From contig NZ_CP126738.1 of the NCBI RefSeq assembly GCF_030246865.1, forward strand, positions 2,976,001-3,040,000: a stretch of DNA of 64,000 nucleotides, written 5' to 3'. The first letter of the stretch is position 1. The number at the start of each line of letters is the position of its first letter. The position numbers were made by a program, and so were the translations under genes. The notes below the pieces were generated by a model, which did not search any database, was not told the origin of the DNA, and saw only the letters and a list, made by a program, of their open reading frames with translations. Positions 1 to 8,169 of the stretch are shown here, one piece after another. The stretch comes from Microbacterium sp. zg-B96 (lineage in GTDB: Bacteria > Actinomycetota > Actinomycetes > Actinomycetales > Microbacteriaceae).

Positions 1-377
1 CCCAGGAACGGGTCGAGGTCCAGGAGCAGGTCGTTCTCGGCGTACTGGCGCAGGTACGAATAGTCGAACTGCATGACGTCGGGAAGACCGCCGCCGGCCG
101 CCTCGGTCTGACGCTTCTCCCAGAACTCGGGGAAGCCCAGGAACGAGGCGTTGACGGTGATGTTGGGGTATTCCTCGTTGAACGCCGCGATGGCCTCGTT
201 GTAGAGCTCGGCGCGCACGTCGTTGCCCCAGAACGCGAGGTCGAGGGTGACCTTTTCGTTCGGGTCGAATTCCTCGGCCGGCTCGGCGTCTCCGCCGCCT
301 CCGGCGCAGCCGGCGAGGGCCAGGGCCGCGCCGGTTGCAAGGGCGACTGCAGTGATCGCCCGTTTGGTGCTGAACAT
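1..377 (-). CDS. Sugar ABC transporter substrate-binding lipoprotein, 5' part only
   Basis: This is the start of an extracellular solute-binding protein that would deliver a sugar or oligosaccharide to an ABC importer; the rest lies beyond the window edge. The ATG at 377 is preceded by a GGAAAGG ribosome site. The first 24 residues form a lipoprotein signal: a basic start, a hydrophobic stretch and an LAGC lipobox with Cys24. After a short acidic, Gly-rich linker comes the pattern of family 1 binding proteins (VTLDLAFWG, then AFNEEYPNITV, then LPDVMQFD). Three LacI-type palindromes lie just upstream, so it probably belongs to the same regulon as the pectin genes to its right. The substrate cannot be read from this fragment. 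Rhamnogalacturonan-derived oligosaccharides are an inference from context. Confidence 0.9.
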   Translation of the reverse strand, partial: MFSTKRAITAVALATGAALALAGCAGGGGDAEPAEEFDPNEKVTLDLAFWGNDVRAELYNEAIAAFNEEYPNITVNASFLGFPEFWEKRQTEAAGGGLPDVMQFDYSYLRQYAENDLLLDLDPFL

Positions 378-469
378 CTTTGTCCTTTCCTGGAACGTCC
401 GTGTCCGTGTTGCTTCCGCGGGACGTTCGTTGTCCGTGAGTGTGCGGTGCGCTCCCGATGCTGAGGTCG

Positions 470-537
470 GGAAAGCGCTTGCCCGCAACCGTACTACGTG
501 CTGAAACGTTTCGCAAGACATCCGGAAGACGCTTTCC
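470..537 (-). promoter_or_regulatory. Cluster of three LacI-type operators
   Basis: Three palindromes lie upstream of the binding-protein gene: GGAAAGCGCTTGCC at 470-483, GAAACGTTTC at 503-512 and GGAAGACGCTTTCC at 524-537. The first is identical over 14 bases to the site in front of the GH35 gene at 16932-16945. The central CG and the GGAAA/TTTCC arms are typical of LacI-family binding sites. Which regulator binds is inferred; the LacI protein encoded at 10024-11040 is the best local candidate. Confidence 0.7.
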
Positions 538-561
538 AGCCCGGTTTCCGGGGGAGCCCCG

Positions 562-1497
562 CTAGACCACTGCGGTGATAAGTGTGCCATCCGTTACCCG
601 CAGCAGGATGCGGTACACCGCGCACCGGCGGTCGTCGACGGTGTCATCCTCGAAGAGGTGCGCCGCGGTGCGCGCGGGGTGGCCGAAGTAGTAGAACCAG
701 GAGTCGTCGCCGTCGCGCACGGCAGCGCCGTGGTGGCCGAACCCGGGTCCGGCGACCTCGCCGGCGCCGAGAATGACGGCATCCTCACCGCCCTGCCGTT
801 CCCACGACACCGCGTCGGCGGACCGATACACGCCCATCCCCCGCCACTCGTCCACGATGAGCCACCACCAGCCGCCGAGCTCGAATGCACTCGGCCCCTC
901 GTGCGGTCGCCCGCCGATGGCGGTGCCCTCGTCGCGCCAGGCGGCGAGGTCGTCGGAGACGGCGACCTTCGTCACGCTCTCAGCGGCTTCGTCCTTGTAC
1001 CACAGGCGCCACCGGCCGTCGGGGGTGCGGGCGACGGCGGCGTCGATGACGCGGTCGCTGGCAAGCTCCAGTGGCCCCCGCCGCTCCCATCGGGCCAGGT
1101 CATCCGAGTTGTATTCCACGATCGTGCGGGCGTGACCCGGCCAGCGGTCGGGCACGCCGTCGATCTCGGTGAGGTACATGCGCCAGCGGTCCCCGTCGTG
1201 CACCACCTCGGGTGCCCAGTGGGTCACGGCTACCACAGCGGGCGGCGGGCCCGGCTCGAGCGCGAGGCCGGCGGCATCCGGCTCCAGCATGCCGGCGTAC
1301 TGCCATGCCACCCCGTCGCGCGAGCGGGCGACGCCGATGCGGCTGCCGTGCACCCAGGCCACTCCCGGACCCGGATCGGAGTGGGTCGCCCGGCGCTGGG
1401 TGTAGAACATCCACCAGGTGCCCTCCGGCGCGATCACGACGGTCGGGTCGGTCGCCCCGTCGTACACCGGGTCGCGGTACAGCTCGGCGGAGGTCAC
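562..1497 (-). CDS. GH43-like five-bladed propeller glycoside hydrolase
   Basis: The 311-residue protein has the repeated blade signatures of GH43/GH117-type beta-propeller enzymes: DPTVV followed by WWMFYTQR near the start, THWAPEVVHDG near residue 90, and an HEGPSAF strand with a WWWLIVD blade near residue 200. It lacks a signal peptide, so it probably acts in the cytoplasm on imported oligosaccharides. The GTG start at 1497 is chosen because it overlaps the stop of the preceding oxidoreductase gene (GTGA), implying translational coupling; the frame runs open further upstream but only inside that gene. The substrate cannot be assigned. The Gfo/Idh partner and the shared operator upstream suggest breakdown of a modified sugar from pectin or another plant glycan. 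Confidence 0.8.
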   Translation of the reverse strand: MTSAELYRDPVYDGATDPTVVIAPEGTWWMFYTQRRATHSDPGPGVAWVHGSRIGVARSRDGVAWQYAGMLEPDAAGLALEPGPPPAVVAVTHWAPEVVHDGDRWRMYLTEIDGVPDRWPGHARTIVEYNSDDLARWERRGPLELASDRVIDAAVARTPDGRWRLWYKDEAAESVTKVAVSDDLAAWRDEGTAIGGRPHEGPSAFELGGWWWLIVDEWRGMGVYRSADAVSWERQGGEDAVILGAGEVAGPGFGHHGAAVRDGDDSWFYYFGHPARTAAHLFEDDTVDDRRCAVYRILLRVTDGTLITAVV

Positions 1498-2588
1498 CCG
1501 CCCACGCCGCGCATGTCGGCGACCGGGCTGGCGAACCCGCTGCGGTGCGTGGGGTGCACGGCAAGATCGGCCGGAGTGATCACGGCGCCGTCGGCGGCCG
1601 CGGAGGCGTAGATCGCCGCGACGAGCTCGAGCGACCGTGCCGGTGCGTCGGCAGTGGGCGGCAGCGGCGTGCCCGCGCGCAGCGCATCGAACACGTCGCG
1701 CAGCAGCGGCGCATGGTCGCTGCGTTCCTCGACGTCGGGCAACTGCCACGCCGCGGCGCGGTCCTCGAAACCAGGGGCGGGGGTGATCGCCCAGTTCTCG
1801 TGGCCGTGACCGTAGACGTGATCGACGGTGACGGTGGCCTGCTGCGTATCTATGCGGATGGAGCTGGTCTCGCGGGGCGACACGGCGCTGGTGACCACCT
1901 GCGCCACGACACCGTCGGCAAAGGTGACCGTCGCCGTGGAGGCATCCTCGGTCTGAGTCTCGCGGTCCAGGCGCCACAGCCGCGCCTGCACGCTGGTCCA
2001 CTCTCCCAGCAGGAACGCCAGCAGGTCGAGCTGGTGGATGCCGTGACCGAGGGTCGTCCCACCGCCCTCGGTCTCCCACGAGCCTCGCCACGGCACCGCG
2101 AAGTAGGCGGCATCCCGGTACCAGAGCGTCTGGCACACCGCGATGAGGGGCCGGCCCAGCGCGCCCTCCTGCAGCAGTCGTCGCACGTGCGCGGCGGCGG
2201 TGCCGGTGCGCTGCTGGAACACGACGGCCAGTTGGCGGTCGGCGGTGACGGCGGCCCGGCGCATCTCATCGAGCTCGTCCAGCGACGGCGCCGGGGGCTT
2301 TTCCACCACGACGTGGGCGCCGGCGGCGAACGCGGCGAGCGTCTGGGCGTGATGGGCGGCCGGCGGCGTGCAGATCAGCACGACGTCGGGACGCTCGGCG
2401 GCGAGCATCCCCTCGAGAGTGTCGTGCACGGCGGGGCCGCCCCAGCGCTGGGCGAACGCCTCTGCGGCATCACGGCTGAGGTCGCTGACGGCGACGAGTT
2501 CGGCGTCGGGATAGGCGGCGACGGCGCGGGCGTGGAAGTGCGCGACGGAGCCGGTGCCGACGATCACGCAGCGAAGCGGGGTGGTCAT
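1494..2588 (-). CDS. Gfo/Idh/MocA family sugar oxidoreductase (paralog A)
   Basis: This 364-residue NAD(P)-dependent oxidoreductase has an N-terminal Rossmann fold (IVGTGSVAHFHA near residue 8), the VVEKPP signature near residue 95 that carries the conserved catalytic-site lysine, and a GHGIHQLDLL helix contributing further active-site residues. It is closely similar to the enzyme at 5158-6288: both carry EGALGRPL, PWRG, GHGIHQ and SPRETS in the same order, so they are paralogs. It starts with ATG after GGAAGG and is followed without a gap by the propeller hydrolase. Members oxidise or reduce sugars, sugar acids or inositols, often as part of an oxidation-elimination deglycosylation. The substrate here is unknown. 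Confidence 0.85.
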   Translation of the reverse strand: MTTPLRCVIVGTGSVAHFHARAVAAYPDAELVAVSDLSRDAAEAFAQRWGGPAVHDTLEGMLAAERPDVVLICTPPAAHHAQTLAAFAAGAHVVVEKPPAPSLDELDEMRRAAVTADRQLAVVFQQRTGTAAAHVRRLLQEGALGRPLIAVCQTLWYRDAAYFAVPWRGSWETEGGGTTLGHGIHQLDLLAFLLGEWTSVQARLWRLDRETQTEDASTATVTFADGVVAQVVTSAVSPRETSSIRIDTQQATVTVDHVYGHGHENWAITPAPGFEDRAAAWQLPDVEERSDHAPLLRDVFDALRAGTPLPPTADAPARSLELVAAIYASAAADGAVITPADLAVHPTHRSGFASPVADMRGVGG

Positions 2589-2653
2589 GCGGGGTGCCTT
2601 CCGAGGGTCGGTGCGCCGGGGTCCGGCCGGGGTCCACCCTAGGAGGTTCGGAC

Positions 2654-2667
2654 GGAAAGCGCTATCC
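2654..2667 (-). promoter_or_regulatory. LacI-type operator of the oxidoreductase-propeller operon
   Basis: GGAAAGCGCTATCC lies 65 bases upstream of the oxidoreductase ATG and 17 bases before the ATG of the divergent membrane-protein gene. It matches the consensus found before the other carbohydrate units in the window. It could affect either direction; the minus-strand operon is the more sensible target. Confidence 0.7.
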
Positions 2668-2684
2668 GGGGTTAGCCTCGGGCC

Positions 2685-3527
2685 ATGGACCCCCTTCTGC
2701 TCGTGCTGCTGGTCGCCGCCGTCACGTGCGCGGCGTGCTGGATCCTGTCCCTGATCACCAAGGACACCTCCTGGGTCGACCGGATCTGGTCGATCGTGCC
2801 GGTCGTGTACGTGTGGATCTTCACGATCGCGGCCATCCTGGCCGGGCGGGATGCGCTGCGGCTGATCGTCATGGCGCTGCTCGTGACGGCGTGGGGGGTA
2901 CGACTGACCTTCAACTTCGCCCGCAAGGGCGGCTACTCCGGCATGGAGGACTACCGGTGGGCGATCCTGCGGCAGCGGATGACCCCCGCCCAGTTCCAGG
3001 TGTTCAATCTGCTGTTCATCGTGCTGTACCAAAACGCGCTGCTCGTGCTCATCACGCTGCCGGCACTGATCGCCTGGCAGCATCCGTCCCCCTTCACTGG
3101 GTGGGATGCCGCGCTGGCGGTGCTGTTCCTGGCGTTCCTGGTCGGCGAGTTCATCGCCGACCAGGAGCAGTGGGAGTTCCACCAGGCCAAGAAGCGCGCC
3201 GGCGGCACGCTGGAGCCCGGTTTCGTCACGACGGGCCTGTTCCGCGTGAGCCGGCATCCGAACTTCTTCTTCGAGCAGGCGCAGTGGTGGGCCTTCTATG
3301 GGATCGGCGCGGTCGCGGCCGTCTCGGCCGGGCTGGGCGTCTGGGGCGGCCTGGTCAATTGGACGATCGCGGGAGCGGCGCTGCTGAGCGTGCTGTTCAT
3401 CGGATCGACGATCTTCACCGAGTCGATCAGCGCCGCCAAGTACCCCGCGTACGCCGACTATCAGCGGCGCACGTCGATGCTCGTGCCGTGGCCGCCGCGG
3501 CGGTCGGTGGCATCCGCGCGCACCTAA
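2685..3527 (+). CDS. DUF1295 integral membrane protein (steroid 5-alpha-reductase/ICMT-like)
   Basis: A 280-residue multi-pass membrane protein with about seven hydrophobic segments. The C-terminal part has the hallmarks of the DUF1295 branch of the steroid 5-alpha-reductase and isoprenylcysteine methyltransferase superfamily: TGLFRVSRHPNFFFEQAQWW near residue 185-205 and a final KYPAYADYQRRTS motif. In related proteins this region binds NADPH or S-adenosylmethionine. It stands alone between two oppositely oriented sugar operons, with its end only six bases from the stop of the cupin gene. No role in sugar use is evident; a lipid-modifying enzyme is the usual guess for the family. Confidence 0.85.
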   Translation: MDPLLLVLLVAAVTCAACWILSLITKDTSWVDRIWSIVPVVYVWIFTIAAILAGRDALRLIVMALLVTAWGVRLTFNFARKGGYSGMEDYRWAILRQRMTPAQFQVFNLLFIVLYQNALLVLITLPALIAWQHPSPFTGWDAALAVLFLAFLVGEFIADQEQWEFHQAKKRAGGTLEPGFVTTGLFRVSRHPNFFFEQAQWWAFYGIGAVAAVSAGLGVWGGLVNWTIAGAALLSVLFIGSTIFTESISAAKYPAYADYQRRTSMLVPWPPRRSVASART

Positions 3528-3533
3528 CGCCGA

Positions 3534-4250
3534 TCAGCCGGCCGGCCAGCGCCACGTCTGCAGCCGTCCGCACATGCCGTAGCCCCGCTCCCCAGGGGTG
3601 GCGTCGGCGCGCGCGACGGATGCCGCGGCCAGAGTGCCCGGTTCGCCCGCGGCCAGTGCCGCCAGCTGCGCGCGGGTGCGCTCGGTCTCCGCCGCGACGG
3701 TGGCCTCCCAGGTGGCGGTCCACCCCGCGACGCGGGACTGCACCAGCCGGGCGGCACGCGCGTGGAGGGCTGCCAACGCGGCCGGTCCCTCGGCGCGGAC
3801 CGCAGCCAGCAGCTGCTCGTAGCCGTGAAGGGCAAGGTCGCGCCGCGCGCGGGCGGCGTCGGCGCGCCCCTCGCCTGCCGGCAGCGTGGCTGCCGCCGCG
3901 TAGGCGTCGGGGTCATCCAGCACGTCGGCGGGGAAGGTGAGCACCGCGTCGCCGGCTTCTGGCAGCCCGGCGTTGGACATCACGACCAGCAGCCGCAGGT
4001 CGCCGTCGTTGACCAGGCGGTGCACGGTGCCGGGCGAGAACCACACCACGTCGCCCGCGGCGAGCGCATGCTCCTCGGCGCCGCGCGAGGACAGCGTGTG
4101 GACGGCGCCGGACCCGCCGACGACGACGTACCCCTCGCTGGAGGCGGTGTGCAGGTGGGGCGAGCCGCCGCGGCACCCGTCTGCGGCTTCCCAGTCGTAC
4201 ACGGCCAGGTCGCTGAGGGCGACCCCGCCGGGAAACAGCGGCGCCGTCAT
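3534..4250 (-). CDS. Cupin-domain protein with a long helical C-terminus
   Basis: This 238-residue protein has an N-terminal cupin barrel (residues about 25-115): the first motif is seen as HLHTASSEGYVVVGGSG and the second as SPGTVHRLVN, giving His and Glu ligands for a metal. The remaining 120 residues are Ala- and Arg-rich and predicted helical, unlike a plain one-domain cupin. Its ATG overlaps the stop of the DUF6807 gene (ATGA), so it is the last member of a four-gene operon with the ABC protein, the oxidoreductase and DUF6807. A sugar isomerase, lyase or sensor role are all possible. The function is not known. Confidence 0.8.
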   Translation of the reverse strand: MTAPLFPGGVALSDLAVYDWEAADGCRGGSPHLHTASSEGYVVVGGSGAVHTLSSRGAEEHALAAGDVVWFSPGTVHRLVNDGDLRLLVVMSNAGLPEAGDAVLTFPADVLDDPDAYAAAATLPAGEGRADAARARRDLALHGYEQLLAAVRAEGPAALAALHARAARLVQSRVAGWTATWEATVAAETERTRAQLAALAAGEPGTLAAASVARADATPGERGYGMCGRLQTWRWPAG

Positions 4251-5161
4251 GACCCGGCTCCGAGCAGGTCGCGCACCGCGGCGGCGAGCGCGGCGGCACG
4301 GTCGGCGTCGCCGTCGCCGATTCCCACCCCGTACCGGAACGTGACCGTCTCGCCCGCGCCGACGACGAGCTCCTCACTGAAGAAGGGTGCCGGGTTCAGG
4401 CAGGCGAACTCCTCGGAGCGGGCGAACCACTGCGGCGGGTGATGCGGATTGTCCGTGGCATCCACCATGACGATGAGCGATGCCGCGTCGACCTCGTCAT
4501 GCCGGCCGGCGAAGCCCATCCACTCGTGCCGCTGCCCTCGTACGTCGCTGCCGGACCCGGTTCCGTCGGAGGTGACGAGCGTGCCGCCGGTGAACGAGCG
4601 GGGGCCGCGCCAGAACAGGCCGCCGTAGCCGGCATTGTCCCGGCCCTTCGTGGTGGGAGAGCCGATCGCGATGTCGGCATCCGACACGTTGGTCATGGTG
4701 GTCTGGAACGTCAGCGCCCAGGCGTCGTCGTCGAGGATGCGCGTGGTGATGGTGCGCCGCTCGGTGAACAGGCGGATGCCGGCTTCGGTGATCCACTCCA
4801 GGTCGTGCGCGAACGCCGCGACACCGTCGTCGCCGACTCCGCTGGCCTCGATCGCCCGGTGCGCCTGGGTGCCGTCGTTGGGAAGCTGCACGTAGAACTG
4901 GCCGTGCACGTAGGTCGGCCCACCCCAGAAGTTCTCCTCGCCCACGACCGGCAGCGACCACGCGATGCCCTTGTGCCACACGTGGTCATGCGGCCGGTAC
5001 AGGCTCACGACGTGACCGGAGCGGGTGCGCAGCGGATGCAGGTAGGGCTTGGGGGATTCCAGTTGCGGCGAGTCAGGCACGTAGGTGTAGCGCAGCAGCT
5101 CGACGTCGCCGTCACGGACGGCGAACGCCGTGGCGTCGTCGTGGTCGATCTCCAGGGTCAT
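4247..5161 (-). CDS. DUF6807 (PmoA-like) protein
   Basis: The 304-residue protein matches the PmoA-like DUF6807 family, recognisable by PYLHPLRTRSGHVVSLYRP near residue 40, the HDHVWHKGI motif near residue 60 with three conserved His, and the later TTKGRDNAGYGGLFWRGP segment. The family is usually found beside Gfo/Idh oxidoreductases in bacteria that use plant or algal glycans. The fold resembles mutarotase-like beta-sandwich enzymes. Its ATG at 5161 overlaps the stop of the upstream oxidoreductase by four bases and its own stop overlaps the cupin start, so the three are translated as a unit. The reaction is unknown; a lyase or epimerase acting on a 3-keto-sugar is inference only. Confidence 0.8.
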   Translation of the reverse strand: MTLEIDHDDATAFAVRDGDVELLRYTYVPDSPQLESPKPYLHPLRTRSGHVVSLYRPHDHVWHKGIAWSLPVVGEENFWGGPTYVHGQFYVQLPNDGTQAHRAIEASGVGDDGVAAFAHDLEWITEAGIRLFTERRTITTRILDDDAWALTFQTTMTNVSDADIAIGSPTTKGRDNAGYGGLFWRGPRSFTGGTLVTSDGTGSGSDVRGQRHEWMGFAGRHDEVDAASLIVMVDATDNPHHPPQWFARSEEFACLNPAPFFSEELVVGAGETVTFRYGVGIGDGDADRAAALAAAVRDLLGAGS

Positions 5162-6288
5162 CGTGTCGTCTCCAATGCGGGCTTGATCGGCGCCCAGGGG
5201 ACGGCGCCGCCGTCCATCGAACGCAGGAACGGGTCGTCGCCGGCGATCTCGCCGGCCCGCACCGGCACACCGCGGAACGCCGAGGCGTAGGTGGCGGCGG
5301 CCAGCTCCAGGGTGCGGCGGGCGTCGTCGGCATCCACCCCGGGGGCTGCGCCGATCTCGAGTGCGTCGACGATCGCGGCGAGCTGGCTGGCGTGGCTGCT
5401 GATCGGCTCGGCGGGATCCTGCGTCCACTGCTCGGCGAGGTGCTCGTGGCCGGGCGCGGGGGTGAAGGTCCAGTCGGCGTCGGTGTAGCCGTAGAGGTGC
5501 TCGACCTCGACGGTGGCGTATTCGAAGTCGAAGCGCAGCCGGGAGGTCTCCCGCGGCGACACGATCGAGTTGACCACGGTGGCCAGGGCTCCGTTCTCGA
5601 ACTCGACGAGCGCCATCGACACGTCCTCGGTGTCGGTGGGCAACGCCTGACGCGCGGCGAACGCGGTCAGCCGCGCCCAGGGTCCCAGCACCGCCAGCAG
5701 CAGATCGAACTGGTGGATGCCGTGACCCATCGTCGGCCCGCCGCCTTCGATCTGCCAGCGCCCGCGCCAGGGCAGGTCGAAGTAATCGGGGGTGCGGTGC
5801 CACAGCGTTTCGCACGTGGCCACGAGCGGCCTTCCCAGCGCACCCTCTGCGGCCAGTGCCTGCAGCCGACGGGCGGCCCCGCCGAATCGGTGCTGGAAGA
5901 CGGTGAGGGCGGGCACCCCGGTCTCCCGCGACACGGCGACGAGTTCGTCCATCTCGGCCAGGCTCAGCGCCGTCGGCTTCTCGATCAGAGCGGGCACGCC
6001 GGCGCGCAGCGCCGCGATCGCCAGCGGCACGTGCGTCTGCGGCGGCGTGCAGATGTGCACGAGGTCGAGGGGCTCGGCGGCCAGCAGCGCAGCGGCATCC
6101 GGGTACACCGCCACCGCACCGAACCGTTCGGCGAACGCCGCCGCACGGTCGGCGTCGACGTCGACGACGGCGGCCAGGGTGATGCGCGGCGCGAGGTCGG
6201 CGAGCGCCTGGGCGTGCGCATGCGCGATCGCCCCGGTGCCGATGATGGCGGCCCGCAGGGGCCGGTGTGCGGTAGCGGCATCCGTCAT
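5158..6288 (-). CDS. Gfo/Idh/MocA family sugar oxidoreductase (paralog B)
   Basis: A 376-residue NAD(P)-dependent oxidoreductase with an N-terminal nucleotide-binding motif (IIGTGAIAHAHAQ), the IEKPT catalytic signature near residue 105 and a GHGIHQFDLL motif near residue 185. It is the paralog of the protein at 1494-2588, with many identical blocks around the substrate pocket, so both probably handle similar sugars. The ATG at 6288 follows a clear AAGGAGC ribosome site; the open frame continues upstream but has no better start. It sits 40 bases after the ABC exporter-like gene and overlaps DUF6807. Pairing with DUF6807 and a cupin suggests oxidation of a sugar carbon before cleavage or isomerisation. 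Confidence 0.87.
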   Translation of the reverse strand: MTDAATAHRPLRAAIIGTGAIAHAHAQALADLAPRITLAAVVDVDADRAAAFAERFGAVAVYPDAAALLAAEPLDLVHICTPPQTHVPLAIAALRAGVPALIEKPTALSLAEMDELVAVSRETGVPALTVFQHRFGGAARRLQALAAEGALGRPLVATCETLWHRTPDYFDLPWRGRWQIEGGGPTMGHGIHQFDLLLAVLGPWARLTAFAARQALPTDTEDVSMALVEFENGALATVVNSIVSPRETSRLRFDFEYATVEVEHLYGYTDADWTFTPAPGHEHLAEQWTQDPAEPISSHASQLAAIVDALEIGAAPGVDADDARRTLELAAATYASAFRGVPVRAGEIAGDDPFLRSMDGGAVPWAPIKPALETTR

Positions 6289-6328
6289 GGTGCTCCTTTG
6301 CATTCGATGGTCGCTGATCGTCTTTGGC

Positions 6329-8113
6329 TCAGCCGAGTCCGGCCTGGCTGAGGTGCAACCGCGCATAGCGGCCGTCCGCCGCGACCAGTTCGTCGTGGGT
6401 ACCCAGCTCCACGATGCGGCCGTGCTCGAGCACGACGATGCAATCAGCCTGACGCACGGTCGAGAGGCGATGGGCGACGACGAGCGTCGTGCGCCCGGTC
6501 ATCAGGCGCCCGAGTGCCTCTTTGACGAGCTCTTCGGCCTCGGGGTCCAGGGCACTGGTCGCCTCGTCCAGCAGCAGGATGCGGGGGTTGCGCACGAGGG
6601 CACGTGCGATGGCCAGGCGCTGCCGCTGCCCGCCCGACAGGCGCGCGCCGCGTTCGCCGACGACGGTGTCCCAGCCGCGCGGCTGCGCCTGCACGAACTC
6701 CCACGCGTTGGCGTCGCGCAGCGCCTGCTCGATGCGCTCGTCGGTCACATCCGGCAGGCCGTAGGCGACGTTCTCCCGCACGGTCCCCTCGAACAGGACC
6801 GATTCCTGAGGCACGACCGATACCGCGCGGCGGACCGTCCGCAGGTCGAGCTGCTGCATGTCGGCGCCGTCGAGCAGGATCCGCCCGCCGGTGGGACGGA
6901 GGAACCCGAGCACGAGGTTCAGCAGGGTTGATTTGCCCGACCCGGACGAGCCGACGAAGGCGAACGTGCGCCCCGTCGGGATGTGCAGGTCGATCTCGTG
7001 CAGCGCGTCGTCCTCGGCGCCGGGGTACCGGTGCGAGGCGCTCTCGAGCACGATGTCGCCGGTCACGCTCGACACCGCCCGCTTGCCCTCGTTCAGCTCG
7101 AGGTCCGGCTCCTGCAGCACCTCGGCGATCGAGCGCACCGACTCCAGGCCGCGCGCTCCCACCGGGATGAGCATGAGCAGCTGGGTCAGGCCCTGCGTGA
7201 GAAGGGTGAAGTAGGTCGACAGCAGCACGACTTCGCCGGGTGAGATCGGCAGGATGCCGGTGAGCGAGAACACGGCCGCCAGAACGAGGCATCCGACCGC
7301 CAGCAATTGCATCGCCACCCAGGAGATGGAAGCGACATGCCCATTGAGCATGTCCAGGTGCAGGCCCGCCCGCCGCACGCCCTCGGCGCCGTGGCTGACG
7401 CGGGTGACGGCGGTCTCTTCGAGGCCGTGCGCGCGGGTGACCGGGATGAGCGAGGCCATCTCACCCACCCGCGCGGAAAGCGTTTCGACCTCGCGGCGGA
7501 ACACCTCGTTGCGACTGCGGGAACGGTTGCGCATGCCGTAGCGGATGCCGATGGCGATCGGCACCGCCAGGGCGTAGACGGGGAGGAACTGCGGCACCGC
7601 GATGGCCGTCATGGCGATCGCGCCGATCATGACCATGGTGGCCGACAGCAGCGGGTGGGTGACCTGCTGCAGCATGAGCTCGACATTCTCGACGTCGCGG
7701 ACGACCTTGGTCTGCACGATGGAGGAGCTCACGCGCGTGTGGTAACCGATCGACAGGCTCTGCAACCGGGCGGCGAGCGCGTTGCGCAGGTCGGCGCCGG
7801 TGTCGCGGACCACGGTCATGAAGCTGCGGGTGTAGAGGATGTGGTTCGGGTAGTTCTGCAGCAGCAGCACGACCGCCAGCGCGAACCACCACAACACCGC
7901 GGTGACTTCTCCGCCGCCGGCGACGATGTCGATGATGGCCGCGGTGATCACCGGGAGGAACCACAGCGGGATCTCCTTCAGCGCGAATGCGAACACCGCC
8001 AGCGCCATGCGCCCGGGCCGCCGGGCGAGCAGGCGCAGCACCGACCGGACCGGGTGAGCGCCGTCGATGAGGTCCAGTGAGCTGGAAAGCGGTTTCCGTG
8101 GCACGATGTCCAT
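6329..8113 (-). CDS. ABC transporter, fused membrane and ATPase domains (exporter type)
   Basis: The 594-residue half-transporter has six membrane segments in its first 320 residues followed by a nucleotide-binding domain: Walker A GSSGSGKST near residue 388, signature LSGGQRQR near 491, Walker B ILLLDEATSALD near 513 and the H-loop VVAHRLSTV. This is the type I exporter architecture used for lipids, peptides or drugs, so its place at the head of a sugar-oxidoreductase operon is odd. The ATG at 8113 is the most sensible start; no Shine-Dalgarno is visible and the message may be leaderless. A perfect LacI-type palindrome overlaps codons 6-10. A longer open frame upstream has no ribosome site and crosses the divergent promoter. 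Confidence 0.88.
   Translation of the reverse strand: MDIVPRKPLSSSLDLIDGAHPVRSVLRLLARRPGRMALAVFAFALKEIPLWFLPVITAAIIDIVAGGGEVTAVLWWFALAVVLLLQNYPNHILYTRSFMTVVRDTGADLRNALAARLQSLSIGYHTRVSSSIVQTKVVRDVENVELMLQQVTHPLLSATMVMIGAIAMTAIAVPQFLPVYALAVPIAIGIRYGMRNRSRSRNEVFRREVETLSARVGEMASLIPVTRAHGLEETAVTRVSHGAEGVRRAGLHLDMLNGHVASISWVAMQLLAVGCLVLAAVFSLTGILPISPGEVVLLSTYFTLLTQGLTQLLMLIPVGARGLESVRSIAEVLQEPDLELNEGKRAVSSVTGDIVLESASHRYPGAEDDALHEIDLHIPTGRTFAFVGSSGSGKSTLLNLVLGFLRPTGGRILLDGADMQQLDLRTVRRAVSVVPQESVLFEGTVRENVAYGLPDVTDERIEQALRDANAWEFVQAQPRGWDTVVGERGARLSGGQRQRLAIARALVRNPRILLLDEATSALDPEAEELVKEALGRLMTGRTTLVVAHRLSTVRQADCIVVLEHGRIVELGTHDELVAADGRYARLHLSQAGLG
8084..8097 (-). promoter_or_regulatory. LacI-type operator inside the start of the ABC gene
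   Basis: GGAAAGCGGTTTCC matches the regulon consensus but lies within the first ten codons of the ABC transporter gene and 72 bases before the ATG of the divergent esterase. Binding here would block a minus-strand polymerase just after initiation (roadblock), or act on the esterase promoter. Position and sequence are seen directly; the mechanism is inferred. Confidence 0.65.
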
Positions 8114-8169
8114 GGTACTGACGCGGGGGCGATAGCGGTGGCCCCTTGTGACACGCTCGGAGGCACACC

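Noticed and set aside
1212..2642. Plus-strand 476-codon frame opposite the first Gfo/Idh and propeller genes
   Set aside because: Low-complexity Arg/Gly/Ala product with no domain; the minus strand encodes clear enzymes with proper starts and overlaps.
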